Counted from the first letter of the stretch, positions 17,692 through 28,481 are shown. The stretch: DNA of 56,014 nucleotides from Flammeovirgaceae bacterium UBA7330 (GCA_002471275.1 DKPQ01000016.1:1-56014), one strand, 5' to 3'. Translations and numbers: made by a program. The notes: generated by a model not told the origin, from the sequence alone.

Positions 17692-17710
17692 AATGCAAAT
17701 AGGCTGCATT
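17692..17710. promoter_or_regulatory. Palindrome AATGCA-N7-TGCATT, candidate WYL-regulator operator (copy 2)
   Basis: AATGCA (17692-17697), spacer AATAGGC, TGCATT (17705-17710) lie 45 bp before the rmuC-like start. The dyad arms are identical to copy 1 and the spacer differs at one base. It occupies the 91-bp gap between the 510-residue gene and rmuC, which implies a second regulated promoter for rmuC and perhaps the Druantia genes. Confidence 0.6.
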
Positions 17711-17754
17711 GTCCATGCTTTTCTTTGACTCATTAATCAAAATAAAAGAAAACC

Positions 17755-18876
17755 ATGGAAACGCTATTAATCGTCCTTATCATCTTAGTAATTGGCGGAA
17801 TTGCCTATATCGTTCACCTCTTAAGTCAAAAGAGAAATGACCAGCAATCTCTGCAAGCTTTAATGCAGCAGTTTGATCTGAATATCCAGAGCAAGTTTTC
17901 CGAAGGTTTGAACGGACTCAATACCAGCCTACAACAAGTTGATGCCAATCTCAAATTGAAAGTGGCAGAAGGAATCAATGGACTTAATACCAACCTTCAA
18001 AATGGCTTGGAGAAAGGTGCCGACGCCCTCAAATCAACTCAGGGAGAAAGCCTCAATACAACTCAAACCCTGATGCAAAAGATATTGCAACAAGTTGATA
18101 AGCGCATGGATGAAATGAGTCAGAGCTTTGGACAGATCAGCAAAGCCAATGATTTCATGCGAATGTTATTCAATCCCGCGTCCAGAGGACATATCGGTGA
18201 AGTACAACTTGAGAGTTTGCTCACAGAAATATTGGCGCCAACTCAATATGAAAAGAACTTCAAACCATTCCCAAATCAAGAGATCCGTGTGGAGTTTGCG
18301 GTAAAAATGCCAACAGACCTTGGAACAGTAATGTACCTGCCAATTGATAGCAAATTCCCAAAGGAGGAATTCGAAAAACTTAACCAGGCCGAAACGAAAG
18401 AAGACCAGGACAAAAGCAAGAAAGCACTAATTGCTAAAATCAAAGAATTTGGTAGGCAGATTAGCAAGTACATAAATGCTCCGGTTACCACAGATATGGC
18501 CATGATGTACCTGCCAGATGGGATCTATGAATGGGTCACTTCCCAGCCAGAATTAGTAGAGCATCTTCGCAAACAGCATAAAGTGGTGGTGGCAGGGCCC
18601 GCTACCCTGTGGACAATGATTTCCTTCGTTTCACACTTCTTCAGAGTAATTGCTATCAATGACCAGAGTAAAGAAGTGATGGAGCTACTTGGCAAGTTCA
18701 AAAAGCAAGTGAAAATGACCACCGAGGTAATTGATAAAGCCATCAATCACAATCGCCTGGTGGGTGAAAAGCTGGATGATTTAAGAGGGACTCGTTACAA
18801 TCAGATGATGCGGGAATTGAAAGATGTCGAAGAATCCTCCGCTGTAGATGATTCAGATTCATCCAAAGCAGCTTAG
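17755..18876 (+). CDS. rmuC: RmuC-family DNA recombination protein
   Basis: A 373-residue protein with an N-terminal membrane anchor (about 2-22) and a long coiled coil with two near-repeats of LNGLNTSLQQ/INGLNTNLQN (about 50-85). The RmuC domain covers about 135-330: GHIGEVQLESLL, PIDSKFPKEEF and the later WTMISFVSHFF. RmuC proteins are PD-(D/E)xK-like and linked to limiting DNA rearrangements; the conserved Glu and DSK are present here. Homologues frequently travel inside type I restriction loci. A copy of the palindromic operator lies just upstream, so it is probably coregulated with hsd by the WYL protein. Confidence 0.88.
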   Translation: METLLIVLIILVIGGIAYIVHLLSQKRNDQQSLQALMQQFDLNIQSKFSEGLNGLNTSLQQVDANLKLKVAEGINGLNTNLQNGLEKGADALKSTQGESLNTTQTLMQKILQQVDKRMDEMSQSFGQISKANDFMRMLFNPASRGHIGEVQLESLLTEILAPTQYEKNFKPFPNQEIRVEFAVKMPTDLGTVMYLPIDSKFPKEEFEKLNQAETKEDQDKSKKALIAKIKEFGRQISKYINAPVTTDMAMMYLPDGIYEWVTSQPELVEHLRKQHKVVVAGPATLWTMISFVSHFFRVIAINDQSKEVMELLGKFKKQVKMTTEVIDKAINHNRLVGEKLDDLRGTRYNQMMRELKDVEESSAVDDSDSSKAA

Positions 18877-18945
18877 TTCTTATTTGATTTTGAGAAAAAG
18901 TCAAAGGTTAAGTTATCATTTCAGTTTATTTTTAAGTATACCGCA

Positions 18946-21900
18946 ATGATCATGAAAGTATCTATCCAAAACTGCGCCGATTTCCTGAACCAGTTTTTAA
19001 CCTCAAAGGAGCTCTCATCACCGGATGGGAGGCCATTGTATGCTTACAAAATTAGTGATGGTCAATATAACGCCTTAAAATCCCTCTTGATCAATCACTG
19101 GGATAATAGCAATGAATGTTACGCTTGTTTTGTCTTGTTTTCCGTTGAGTTTTTAAGAGCTGAATTCGATGAAGGTCATCTCAACTGGGAAAGTATCTTT
19201 TCAACCCTCAATAAAGGAGATTATAACAATCACAATAAAAGGTCAACGATCGTTAAGAACGGGTTAGACTATTGGGGCCGCTCAATTTACACTACTGGTT
19301 ATGCTACGGAGTACATCGAATCGTTAAGATTTGAATCAGGCCTTCCTGCTACTTGCTTGACTCAACAGAACCAGGTGGCCAGGCTCATAACAAAGTCATT
19401 CCAGTTTTTGGAAAGTTTTATGGTTAATGAAGTGAACTTGATCAATATGATCCAAGCCTCACCATTAATTCAGTACCTCCCTGGAGTTTTACAACAAGAT
19501 ACCTTCTTCGAATTAGTAGCTAAAATATGCATTCGGTTTCGTGAACTAAAGGAAAGATTCAATCTGAGTAATGAAGATCACCCAATAGACAGACTCAATA
19601 CAAGGCATCCTAAATGGAAAGACGATATACCATTAAAAATAAGTGGTCAAAGGATGGAACAATTCTTTGACAATCTTATTTCAGAGATTTCAACAGTAGA
19701 GAAGCTGGATAGACAGATAATTCAAATTGAGCACGAACTTGTTGAATTAAATGATCAGTTCAGCATAAAATCACGGATTCAGGTTCCAAAGGGCAACTAT
19801 TCACCATCAGCCTTTTCGATTGATGATGTAAATCAATTTGAAAAATTGCCAGGCCATTTTATGATGCTTTTTGAAAGCGGAGACTTACTTGTCCCATTGG
19901 CCTATTTCTCAAAGACAGTAGATGGAAGAATTTCCTCGAACGGTATTTCAATTGAACTCCCAATCAAAGTTTACGGGAAGGATTGGAAAATTGGATTTTC
20001 CTCTAACAAACAGTCAGTTGAACTTTATTCTGGAATATCGCAGAGTTTCCAATTACCTTCTCACGAACCGCTTCTTTTCATCCTCAATGATTCAGTCAAG
20101 TGGATTTTTAAAGGATCAGGAAATCAAAAAGTGAGAAAAGCGTCAGGACGAGTACTTACTCCTGATACTATCCATTTCACAGATAGTACTCACCCCAGAT
20201 ACATAGCTAAGACAGAAACAGATTTGTCAATTTTTGAACTGGATATTACTTCAAGGTTTAAAGATGATGATACCCTATTTGAATACACAATCGCCTTCAA
20301 TCAGGAGTCAGATACGAATCATAGTATTCATTTAATTCCTAATGATTTCGGGGTGTCATCACATCATATCCTGCAATTCCTAAACCCTGATTTATTTTTT
20401 GGTATTCCCCGGATATATCTCTTCAATACAATATTTGGCATACATGAAAAATTCAACGGTGAATTACAGTTTCTTATTGACAAGAATAGTTGGGAAACAC
20501 GAGATGGAATTGACCAATATGGCATGAATAAACTGAGGTTCGTTGATAAGAATCATGAGGTGCTTGGCTATAGATCAATTACCGTTCTGCCAGAGGATTT
20601 TGAAGTTAAAATTTCTGATAGAGAAAATCAGATTGTCATTATCTCACGGGAAAAATTCAGCATCCTACCTGAAAGAAATGAGGTGAAATGCGACATAAAC
20701 GAGGAAGAGGAATCCGTGACAATCAATTTTTGGTCGGACATAGTAAATGATAACCCTTATATCAACTTTTTGCTAATGTTCGATAACGGGAATAATGTTA
20801 AAATCAAGCTGCCAAATCCGGCTGTTCATGAAGTGTTCATCAACTCCGAGGAGGAGATAATCAACAGAACTGAAATGATAGTTGACAAGATGCACGGAAA
20901 CGCAATAGTTATTAATAACTTCTCCGGTCAGAACATTACTAAGCAGTATCGTTTAAAGCTTGTAGATCAACATAACATTGACAATCCTGATATCGAATTG
21001 ATAAGAAAAATAGGTGTTCCAGCTTATGGTACGCTCAGGTTTCCCTTATTTCACTGGGCAAGTGAAATTAATACACTTCTTACGTTAGCTCAATCCGTAG
21101 ATGCATCTGTCCGGATATCATCAAGTCAACCTCATCACTTTATTGATGCTAAAAGATTTGAGTATTTCCCCACAATAAGTGAAGGTCAGTTATGTATTGA
21201 TCAGCCGTTTAATCCATCTGAAATTCAGGTTAAAACCTTTCGCTTGGATCATGAATTCTCCTCTGAGTCAGTGTTTAACATACCTTTCGATGAAACCTTA
21301 ACTAGCTGGTATTTGGAGGATGCTCTTCCTTCTTCTGGTTTTTGGTTCATTTATTCAAGTAAGGAGTCAGACAGAATGATAAGGCCAAAAGTGTTTATAC
21401 ATCAGCTGGAGAATTACAATGAGACCATACATTCACCAATAGGTCAAATACATGAAACCTGTTTGATGAGTTTTCAGGAGAGACAGGATAAACTCATCGA
21501 GTTATTCGATTCAAAGCATAATTCATTTGATGATAGTCTTTGGCAAGAGCTCTTTAACCTCTATACGGAAACAAGACATTTGCCTTTTGACACACTCGAT
21601 GTATGGAAAGCTTTGATTAAGTCAGAAAAGGGCATGCTCACCTTCTTGTTGAGTAATTGGGGAGATAACGAGTTGATTGTTAATCTCGCTCAAGAATTCA
21701 GCTTTAACTGGCAGTTAGTTCCAATATCCTTATGGACCGAAACACTCCAAGCCTGGTGTTTTGCTAACCATCAGGATTCCTATTTTCAATATACGCTAGG
21801 TTTAAAAACGGAGTTTATCAAAAGCGAATTAGGATTCAATTTGATTACTGATATTTTACAGGGCACTAAAGCAAATCGGACGGAATTCGAATTTATCCGG

Positions 21901-22257
21901 GCGTTGAAAAGTTTAATCAACGGTGACGGCAATAACGGCTTAAGAGTCAGGCACACCGATGGTACTGGAAAATGGCCGACCATGGCCAGCGATTACATCA
22001 AAGAAAAGTACAAGCAACTGTCAGATAATTACAGGTCAATCATTCCTGGTCAATTCTGGGATTGGCAGAAACCTGTAATATATCTACCCGTCATCATGGC
22101 TTACCAGTCAGTTTATGGATCATTTATTAATCACACCGAGCTTGATGCCAGAACAAAACTAGGTCTATGGTTAACTGCTGATTTTGATCAGGGGTATTTC
22201 AAATCAGCTTTTGATCTGTGTCAGTCCTTTTTCTATTCTAAAAAACAAACTGCCTAA
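18946..22257 (+). CDS. druH: Probable Druantia type III protein DruH (STY4851/ECs_5259-like)
   Basis: A 1103-residue protein with no catalytic motif I can recognise. The N-terminus has SPDGRPLYAYKISDGQY (about 24-40). Helical regions continue to about residue 270, then a long beta-rich middle with many isolated Trp and Phe, and a helical C-terminus. It is placed as DruH because it lies 2 bp before a roughly 2070-residue DEAD-helicase/DUF1998 protein and has the size of DruH. Druantia type III consists of exactly such a pair. Start is the ATG at 18946, with an ATG two codons on as an alternative. The gene is AT-richer than hsdM/hsdR. Confidence 0.62.
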   Translation: MIMKVSIQNCADFLNQFLTSKELSSPDGRPLYAYKISDGQYNALKSLLINHWDNSNECYACFVLFSVEFLRAEFDEGHLNWESIFSTLNKGDYNNHNKRSTIVKNGLDYWGRSIYTTGYATEYIESLRFESGLPATCLTQQNQVARLITKSFQFLESFMVNEVNLINMIQASPLIQYLPGVLQQDTFFELVAKICIRFRELKERFNLSNEDHPIDRLNTRHPKWKDDIPLKISGQRMEQFFDNLISEISTVEKLDRQIIQIEHELVELNDQFSIKSRIQVPKGNYSPSAFSIDDVNQFEKLPGHFMMLFESGDLLVPLAYFSKTVDGRISSNGISIELPIKVYGKDWKIGFSSNKQSVELYSGISQSFQLPSHEPLLFILNDSVKWIFKGSGNQKVRKASGRVLTPDTIHFTDSTHPRYIAKTETDLSIFELDITSRFKDDDTLFEYTIAFNQESDTNHSIHLIPNDFGVSSHHILQFLNPDLFFGIPRIYLFNTIFGIHEKFNGELQFLIDKNSWETRDGIDQYGMNKLRFVDKNHEVLGYRSITVLPEDFEVKISDRENQIVIISREKFSILPERNEVKCDINEEEESVTINFWSDIVNDNPYINFLLMFDNGNNVKIKLPNPAVHEVFINSEEEIINRTEMIVDKMHGNAIVINNFSGQNITKQYRLKLVDQHNIDNPDIELIRKIGVPAYGTLRFPLFHWASEINTLLTLAQSVDASVRISSSQPHHFIDAKRFEYFPTISEGQLCIDQPFNPSEIQVKTFRLDHEFSSESVFNIPFDETLTSWYLEDALPSSGFWFIYSSKESDRMIRPKVFIHQLENYNETIHSPIGQIHETCLMSFQERQDKLIELFDSKHNSFDDSLWQELFNLYTETRHLPFDTLDVWKALIKSEKGMLTFLLSNWGDNELIVNLAQEFSFNWQLVPISLWTETLQAWCFANHQDSYFQYTLGLKTEFIKSELGFNLITDILQGTKANRTEFEFIRALKSLINGDGNNGLRVRHTDGTGKWPTMASDYIKEKYKQLSDNYRSIIPGQFWDWQKPVIYLPVIMAYQSVYGSFINHTELDARTKLGLWLTADFDQGYFKSAFDLCQSFFYSKKQTA

Positions 22258-22259
22258 CT

Positions 22260-25200
22260 ATGAGAAATTATTTCCACTCACTTTTTGAAAATATTCTGAA
22301 CCGATCTGTTGAATCAACTTTGGGTGTACTTGGGATAAGAGATAAGAATCTTAGACTTCATCTAAAGTCTCAAATGTCAAATGATCTGGTAAACAACAAT
22401 AGATTACTATCTGATCCTGTTTTTGAAGCAACGTTCCCCTGGGAAGAGGTTAATGAAACTTTTGATGATTTGGGAAAGCGAGATTTCTTGTCACCAAGTT
22501 TCATTCAAGCTTTGAATAAGAAACACATGAAGGTTCCATTCGATGATGACCTATTGGATCTTAGTTCCCAGGCTATGGAGAGCCACTGGCATCCACGTAA
22601 GCATCAATTGCAATCTTGGGAAGTGCTCAAGGGAAAAGATCCAAAATCACTGATCGTAACTAGTGGTACAGGCTCGGGTAAGACAGAGTGTTTTATGATT
22701 CCAATTATTGATGATTTGGTTCGTCAGTATGAAGCGTCTCAACAACAATTGGAAGGAGTCCAGGCACTTTTCATTTATCCTCTCAACGCACTTATCAATA
22801 GCCAGCGGGAACGTATATTATCCTGGACATTGAATTATCAAGATAAAATTAGATTTTGTCTATATAATGGTAATACACGTAAGCCAGCATTTCCTGCGAA
22901 TACATTAAAAGGCAGACCGAAGAATGAAGTGTATGACAGACATCATTTATGGCAATCACCACCTCCAATTCTGATTACGAATCCGACCATGTTGGAGTAC
23001 ATGTTGATCAGAACGGAAGACCGGCCAATTCTAAATACTTCTCAAGGCAAGATGAAATACATTGTGTTGGATGAAGCACATACTTACATTGGGTCTCAGG
23101 CCGCTGAACTGGCATTATTGATAAGGAGAGTACTTAATGGTTTTGGAGTGAATGCTGAAGACGTGCGGTTTATCGCAACATCTGCAACAATTGGAGATGA
23201 TGAAGAGTCAGAAATAGCGTTGAAAAACTATCTGGCAGATATTGCTGGAATAGCCATTGAGCAAATACAAGTTGTTGGAGGAAATCGAGAAATTCCAGAC
23301 CTGACATTATCTGATAAAAATAACCTCTCACTATATGACCTTTCAGAAAAGAATGTATCTGATAACAAGGAGATCTTTTACAATAATGAAAGTCTCTATA
23401 AGTTAAGATCCTCATTTATTGATCAGGATACACGAAAGGTAATTCCTCGAAAACTATCTGAGATTACAGAACTACTATATCCCAATCAGAAAGAAAATTC
23501 GGAGTTTAATCAGGAAACATTAAAATGGATTGATTTGGCTTCCTCTGAAGGATTACAAAAAGATACTATCCATTTCCTGCCGTTAAAAGGGCACTTCTTT
23601 CATAAGGTTCTCCATGGGCTTTGGGCATGTATCGATAGTGATTGCTCAGAAAAAAAAGGTACTCCATTAAATGGTGAATGGAGGTTTGGTAAAGTCTATA
23701 CTTCGCAAAGATTAAAGTGCGACTGTGGGGCACCTGTTTATGAATTGGTATTTTGTAATGAGTGCAATGAGTCACATTTATTAGGTCAAAGAAATGGTTT
23801 ATCAATATTGCAATCGGGTAAAGAGGATATTGATGAGTTTGAACTGAGTCAAGAAACTCCAGATGAAGATGAAGAATCTACAATTGCAACTAATGAGTCT
23901 GAATTGCTGATGTATCATTCCTCGCGAGATCACTCAATTCCCTCTAGAATTAACTCTTTCGGAAATATAGGTGAAGATAAAGAAAAGTACCCTTATAAGG
24001 TTTTTTACAATGCTCATGATATTCAGTGTTTCAAATGTGATTTCAAAGGTATTGGTAAACAAAAGCCAATGAGACATGCATACCTGGGTATGCCATTTTA
24101 TATCTCAGGACTCACGCCAACTTTACTGGAACATGTCAAAGACGGGAATAAGCCATTGTCTCAGCCGTTTAGAGGTCGTAGAATGCTCACTTTCACAGAT
24201 AGTAGACAGGGAACAGCCAAAATTGCTGTTAAAATCCAGCAAGATTCAGAGAGGTTGCGAACCAGGGGAATCATTTTTAGATCTCTCTTCAAAAATGATA
24301 AGCAAGATGAAATAAAGCAATTAGAAGGTGAGATTGCATTTATTAATGGAATGCCAGCAAATTCGATGAAGGATAGTTTGTTAAAGCAAAAACAAAATGA
24401 ACTAAATACCCTCATATCCCGAACAGTACAGTTTCCTGAAGAGTTATCGGCTCTTGAAATTGAACAGGATGTTTCTGAGCATATCAAGAGAAGTTATTTG
24501 AATTTTGATAGTTCATTCCAGAATGTAAATAGACTCGCTAGCGTATTAATGTATCGTGAGTTTGGTAGAAGGCCAAAAAGAGCTAATTCATTGGAGACTT
24601 TGGGTCTGGTAGCCACATCTTACGAATGTGTAAACAAGGTTTCTTCCTGTCCGGTAGAATTTAACGATTATAAACTCACATTGTCTGATTGGAAAGATTA
24701 TCTCAAAATACTGGTTGATTTCTATATCCGCGATGGAATTTTTGTGACAATCAACCAGGATATTGTCAATTGGCTAGGAGGTAGTTTCTATCAAAAGTAT
24801 CTAATCTCTCCGGACTCCATTGAACAACCTGATAGAAGAAATAAAAAGTGGTTGCACTTCGATAGATCAAAGGGATCAAGACAAAGTAGAATGGTTCGTT
24901 TGTTAATTCTTGGCTTAAATCTGAATATTGAGAATTTAAGCAGAGAACAAGAAGATCAAATCAATAGTATTTTGATTCAAGCCTGGAATGTCCTTCGAGG
25001 GAATAGAGGAGTGTTAAAAATGATCACCAATTCTTTTCAGATGGATCTATCCGAAATGAATTTTAAATCTATCAATGAAGCTTATGTGTGTCCTCTCTCG
25101 CAAAGACTTCTGGATGTGACTTTCTGTGGATTGACTCCTTACATTCCTATGAATCTTCAAGATAGAAATGATTACATCTGTGAGAAGGTGGAAATGCCTC

Positions 25201-28200
25201 AATTTCCTGTGATCCAGGCAAATGATGATTTAGATTATAAAAGCCAAATTCGTAATTGGGTGAATTCCGATCCCATTGTAAAAACGTTAAGGGAAAAAGG
25301 CTTGTGGACTGATCAATCTGACAGAATTGTTGAAGGTGGATATTTTGTGAAAGCTGCGGAACACTCCGCTCAACAGCATATTGAAAAACTGAAAGACTAT
25401 GAGACGAAGTTTAAACATGGCTTTATCAATGTTTTAAGCTGCTCCACCACTATGGAAATGGGAGTAGATATCGGTGGTTTATCGACAGTTTGTAATAATA
25501 ACGTTCCTCCTCACCCTTCTAATTACTTGCAGCGAGCAGGAAGAGCCGGAAGAAGAGGCGAATCGCGCTCTCTGTCTATAACGTTGTGTAAAAGCAATCC
25601 TCATGATCAACAAGTATTTGCTGATCCTTTATGGCCCTTTGTTGCCAAAATGAAGAAACCGAAAATAACCTTAACAAGTGAAAAGATTGTCTACAGGCAT
25701 ATCAATGCATTTCTTTTTGGCTGGTTCCTTAATAGGGAAATACCTGCACTACAACAGAATCAATTGACTTTAACCGGTGAATGGTTTTTTGAAGGGGATA
25801 CTTCTTTCTGTTGGAAAATGTTCAATTGGTTAGAAGGTGTTTTTGAGAATACGCCTGTTCAGCTTTTGAACGGCCTAAACTATATCACAAAGAAATCTGT
25901 GCTTGATGGTCTTGACCTCCGTATCGCTATTGAACATTCAATCACTGTCTTGAAAGCGATTCATGAGAACTGGTTTAATCAGTTGAATTATTACCTAAAA
26001 GAGCAGGAAGATCTGAAAAAACAAAAGATAGTGAATCCTGCATATGAAAATAGAATCAATTATGATTTAGCAACGCATCGAAAAACTTACCTTCTTACAA
26101 TTTTGATCAATGGGGGATTTCTTCCAGGATATGGTTTCCCAACGAATATATCCACGTTCAATACATCAACAATGCAGGATTTCATTCGAAGAAGAAATGC
26201 CGCTAATGATGAAAGAGAAGATAATCTGGTGTTGATTGAGGGGAAGCCAAGTAGAAATACAGCAATAGCATTAAGTGAATATTCACCTGGTAGCCAGCTT
26301 GTTTTAGATGGAAAAGTTTATACTTCTTCAGGTATTACTTTGAATTTTCAGAACCCTGATGACAATGTGATCAACTATAAAATGTTGAATACAGCCTGGA
26401 GATGTAAGGAATGTGGCTCATCAGGAAAGTCAACCTATGGATCTCGAATAACCTGTAAAAACCCTTCTTGTACCAATCCGGAAAATGTTGAGTTCTTTGA
26501 ATTTATCGAGCCGTCAGGATTCTCTGTGTCTTTTTATGATCAGCCTACCAATGACATTTCTAAACAGACTTTCATAAAAGCAGAAAATCCGTGGATCAAT
26601 ACAGTTGCTGAAACAACTAAACTCTTAAATCCTGATTTGGGTAGCTATATTTCAGACCCACACGGTGAGATTTTCTATCACAATAAAGGGGAATATGGAA
26701 ACGACTTTGCAGTGTGCCTCGAGTGTGGCCATGCACATTCTTTTTCTGCTGATCTCGAAGAGAACCTTCCTTCTGGATTTCTTTCCCACAAAAAACTTAG
26801 AGGAATAAATGCGGATCCCAAGAGGGAAAAAAGGTGCAATCCTGATCCCAATAGAATTAAAAAACTCACACTAGGTTTTTCTGACAAAACAGATGTTTTT
26901 GAACTGTTTTTGAAGCATACAGATACAGGAGAATACTTTTTGGTGTCAGGAGAGAGTAATAAAAAATTAGGATGGACTTTGGCTGTTGCATTGAGACATG
27001 GTCTGGCTAAATCTTTAGGTATTAATGCAGAGGAGATAGGTTTTTCAGTTAAACAAGTTCTTAATAAATCTCTCAGTAGCAGGTCCATTTATGGTATTTG
27101 TCTTTTTGATGTCAATAGTGGAGGATCAGGATTTTCTACTCTGGCAGCACAACCTGCCATCATGAAATTAATGGTCGAAAATGCAAAGGAACTACTCACC
27201 TGTAGTTGCAAAAGTGCTTGTCAGAAATGTTTACTGCAATTTGACACTAAAGATTATGTGGAATTGCTCGATAGGTATCTAGCATTGGATTACCTGGATG
27301 ATTCATTCATGAATAAGCTAGGCCTTCCAGAGAATGAGCAAATTTTTGGGGATCAATCTGAATTCTGTCAATATGACATTCTGAATGAGCTAAAATTCCA
27401 GTCAAATAAGTCATTCAACAAACTGGAAATATTTGTGGGAGGAGGTTTTGAAGATTGGTCCATCAACGATAGTCCAATTAAGGATAAAATTTATAACATG
27501 GTTGAAATCTTTAACCATTATAATGAGTTAGTGATCAATTTTAAAAAATCTGATTTTGAGCAACTTAGTAGAAGCCAAAAACTTGATTTATATTACTTTA
27601 TGGCGGGTTGTAACAAAACCAAAATTCAAGTCATTGAGAACATTCCTCAATATCAGAATAATGGTCATTTGTTGGCTTTAGTGACCGATAGCTCAAAATC
27701 AATAGCCTTCGGAACAAAAAATCTATCGGCTTTTGAATTGAATGAGAACTGGGGAATTACAAATCCTGAATTATTGATTAGAGCATATGTTAATCCTTTG
27801 GAATATGCTGTGGAATTAGTTGATCCACATTCTCTACTTCCTAAACCGAAAATTAACATTACACAATTATCAATTGTGAAGGAGCTTAATACCTATATAG
27901 GAGATTTCGGAAAGGAATTTTGGAAACTTATTCAGAATCATTGTAAAGGCAAGGGCTTGGAAATCGATGATTTGGGTTCATTAAGTTTAGTTGAGTATTC
28001 AGACAGGTATGTGAAGTCACCATTAACAGCTGTTTTACTTACTCAGGTTTTAGCTAATATTCCATTCGATACATCAAAGTCCAATATGGTCGTTTCTTGG
28101 ATGAATGTTGACCATCCTCGTCAAGTAAAATACTCTAGAAAACCTTTTGATAATTGGCACCCGGAAGAAGAATCGAAAAGAGAAGACTTTTTCAATTTAT

Positions 28201-28481
28201 TGTTAAATCAATCCTTTTCTGCTATAACAATTAATACCACAAGTGATAATCGTAAGATACCGCACCCAAGAGAACTTGATCTTGAATTTGGCAGCGGTAA
28301 AAGGTTAAATATTCGGTTGGATCAGGGGCTTGGGTATTGGTTTATTGATGGCTATCCTCCAGAGTTTCCTTTTCACAAATCTGTTAGTGATCAAGTTCAT
28401 TGGGTCGCTGAGCACGCTTTTGTATATCGTTTAAAAAACTCAAATAATTTCCATACCTATTTTGATATTAGATTAGATTGA
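22260..28481 (+). CDS. druE: Probable Druantia protein DruE: giant DEAD/DEAH helicase with DUF1998
   Basis: A 2073-residue superfamily 2 helicase. It has Walker A SGTGSGKTE (about 135-143), DEAH (VLDEAHTYIG, about 269) and SAT (FIATSATIG, about 302). Motif VI is RAGRAGRRGE (about 1090). A Cys cluster near residues 455-505 (CDCGAP...CNECNE) and another near 1380-1400 (CKECGSSG) look zinc-binding. The DUF1998-type C-terminal segment NSGGSGFSTLAAQP and CSCKSACQKCLLQF lie at about 1618-1660. This size and order match DruE, the protein common to all Druantia anti-phage systems. A lone MrfA/DISARM-type helicase is the alternative, but the partner gene favours Druantia III. It is intact. Confidence 0.75.
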   Translation: MRNYFHSLFENILNRSVESTLGVLGIRDKNLRLHLKSQMSNDLVNNNRLLSDPVFEATFPWEEVNETFDDLGKRDFLSPSFIQALNKKHMKVPFDDDLLDLSSQAMESHWHPRKHQLQSWEVLKGKDPKSLIVTSGTGSGKTECFMIPIIDDLVRQYEASQQQLEGVQALFIYPLNALINSQRERILSWTLNYQDKIRFCLYNGNTRKPAFPANTLKGRPKNEVYDRHHLWQSPPPILITNPTMLEYMLIRTEDRPILNTSQGKMKYIVLDEAHTYIGSQAAELALLIRRVLNGFGVNAEDVRFIATSATIGDDEESEIALKNYLADIAGIAIEQIQVVGGNREIPDLTLSDKNNLSLYDLSEKNVSDNKEIFYNNESLYKLRSSFIDQDTRKVIPRKLSEITELLYPNQKENSEFNQETLKWIDLASSEGLQKDTIHFLPLKGHFFHKVLHGLWACIDSDCSEKKGTPLNGEWRFGKVYTSQRLKCDCGAPVYELVFCNECNESHLLGQRNGLSILQSGKEDIDEFELSQETPDEDEESTIATNESELLMYHSSRDHSIPSRINSFGNIGEDKEKYPYKVFYNAHDIQCFKCDFKGIGKQKPMRHAYLGMPFYISGLTPTLLEHVKDGNKPLSQPFRGRRMLTFTDSRQGTAKIAVKIQQDSERLRTRGIIFRSLFKNDKQDEIKQLEGEIAFINGMPANSMKDSLLKQKQNELNTLISRTVQFPEELSALEIEQDVSEHIKRSYLNFDSSFQNVNRLASVLMYREFGRRPKRANSLETLGLVATSYECVNKVSSCPVEFNDYKLTLSDWKDYLKILVDFYIRDGIFVTINQDIVNWLGGSFYQKYLISPDSIEQPDRRNKKWLHFDRSKGSRQSRMVRLLILGLNLNIENLSREQEDQINSILIQAWNVLRGNRGVLKMITNSFQMDLSEMNFKSINEAYVCPLSQRLLDVTFCGLTPYIPMNLQDRNDYICEKVEMPQFPVIQANDDLDYKSQIRNWVNSDPIVKTLREKGLWTDQSDRIVEGGYFVKAAEHSAQQHIEKLKDYETKFKHGFINVLSCSTTMEMGVDIGGLSTVCNNNVPPHPSNYLQRAGRAGRRGESRSLSITLCKSNPHDQQVFADPLWPFVAKMKKPKITLTSEKIVYRHINAFLFGWFLNREIPALQQNQLTLTGEWFFEGDTSFCWKMFNWLEGVFENTPVQLLNGLNYITKKSVLDGLDLRIAIEHSITVLKAIHENWFNQLNYYLKEQEDLKKQKIVNPAYENRINYDLATHRKTYLLTILINGGFLPGYGFPTNISTFNTSTMQDFIRRRNAANDEREDNLVLIEGKPSRNTAIALSEYSPGSQLVLDGKVYTSSGITLNFQNPDDNVINYKMLNTAWRCKECGSSGKSTYGSRITCKNPSCTNPENVEFFEFIEPSGFSVSFYDQPTNDISKQTFIKAENPWINTVAETTKLLNPDLGSYISDPHGEIFYHNKGEYGNDFAVCLECGHAHSFSADLEENLPSGFLSHKKLRGINADPKREKRCNPDPNRIKKLTLGFSDKTDVFELFLKHTDTGEYFLVSGESNKKLGWTLAVALRHGLAKSLGINAEEIGFSVKQVLNKSLSSRSIYGICLFDVNSGGSGFSTLAAQPAIMKLMVENAKELLTCSCKSACQKCLLQFDTKDYVELLDRYLALDYLDDSFMNKLGLPENEQIFGDQSEFCQYDILNELKFQSNKSFNKLEIFVGGGFEDWSINDSPIKDKIYNMVEIFNHYNELVINFKKSDFEQLSRSQKLDLYYFMAGCNKTKIQVIENIPQYQNNGHLLALVTDSSKSIAFGTKNLSAFELNENWGITNPELLIRAYVNPLEYAVELVDPHSLLPKPKINITQLSIVKELNTYIGDFGKEFWKLIQNHCKGKGLEIDDLGSLSLVEYSDRYVKSPLTAVLLTQVLANIPFDTSKSNMVVSWMNVDHPRQVKYSRKPFDNWHPEEESKREDFFNLLLNQSFSAITINTTSDNRKIPHPRELDLEFGSGKRLNIRLDQGLGYWFIDGYPPEFPFHKSVSDQVHWVAEHAFVYRLKNSNNFHTYFDIRLD

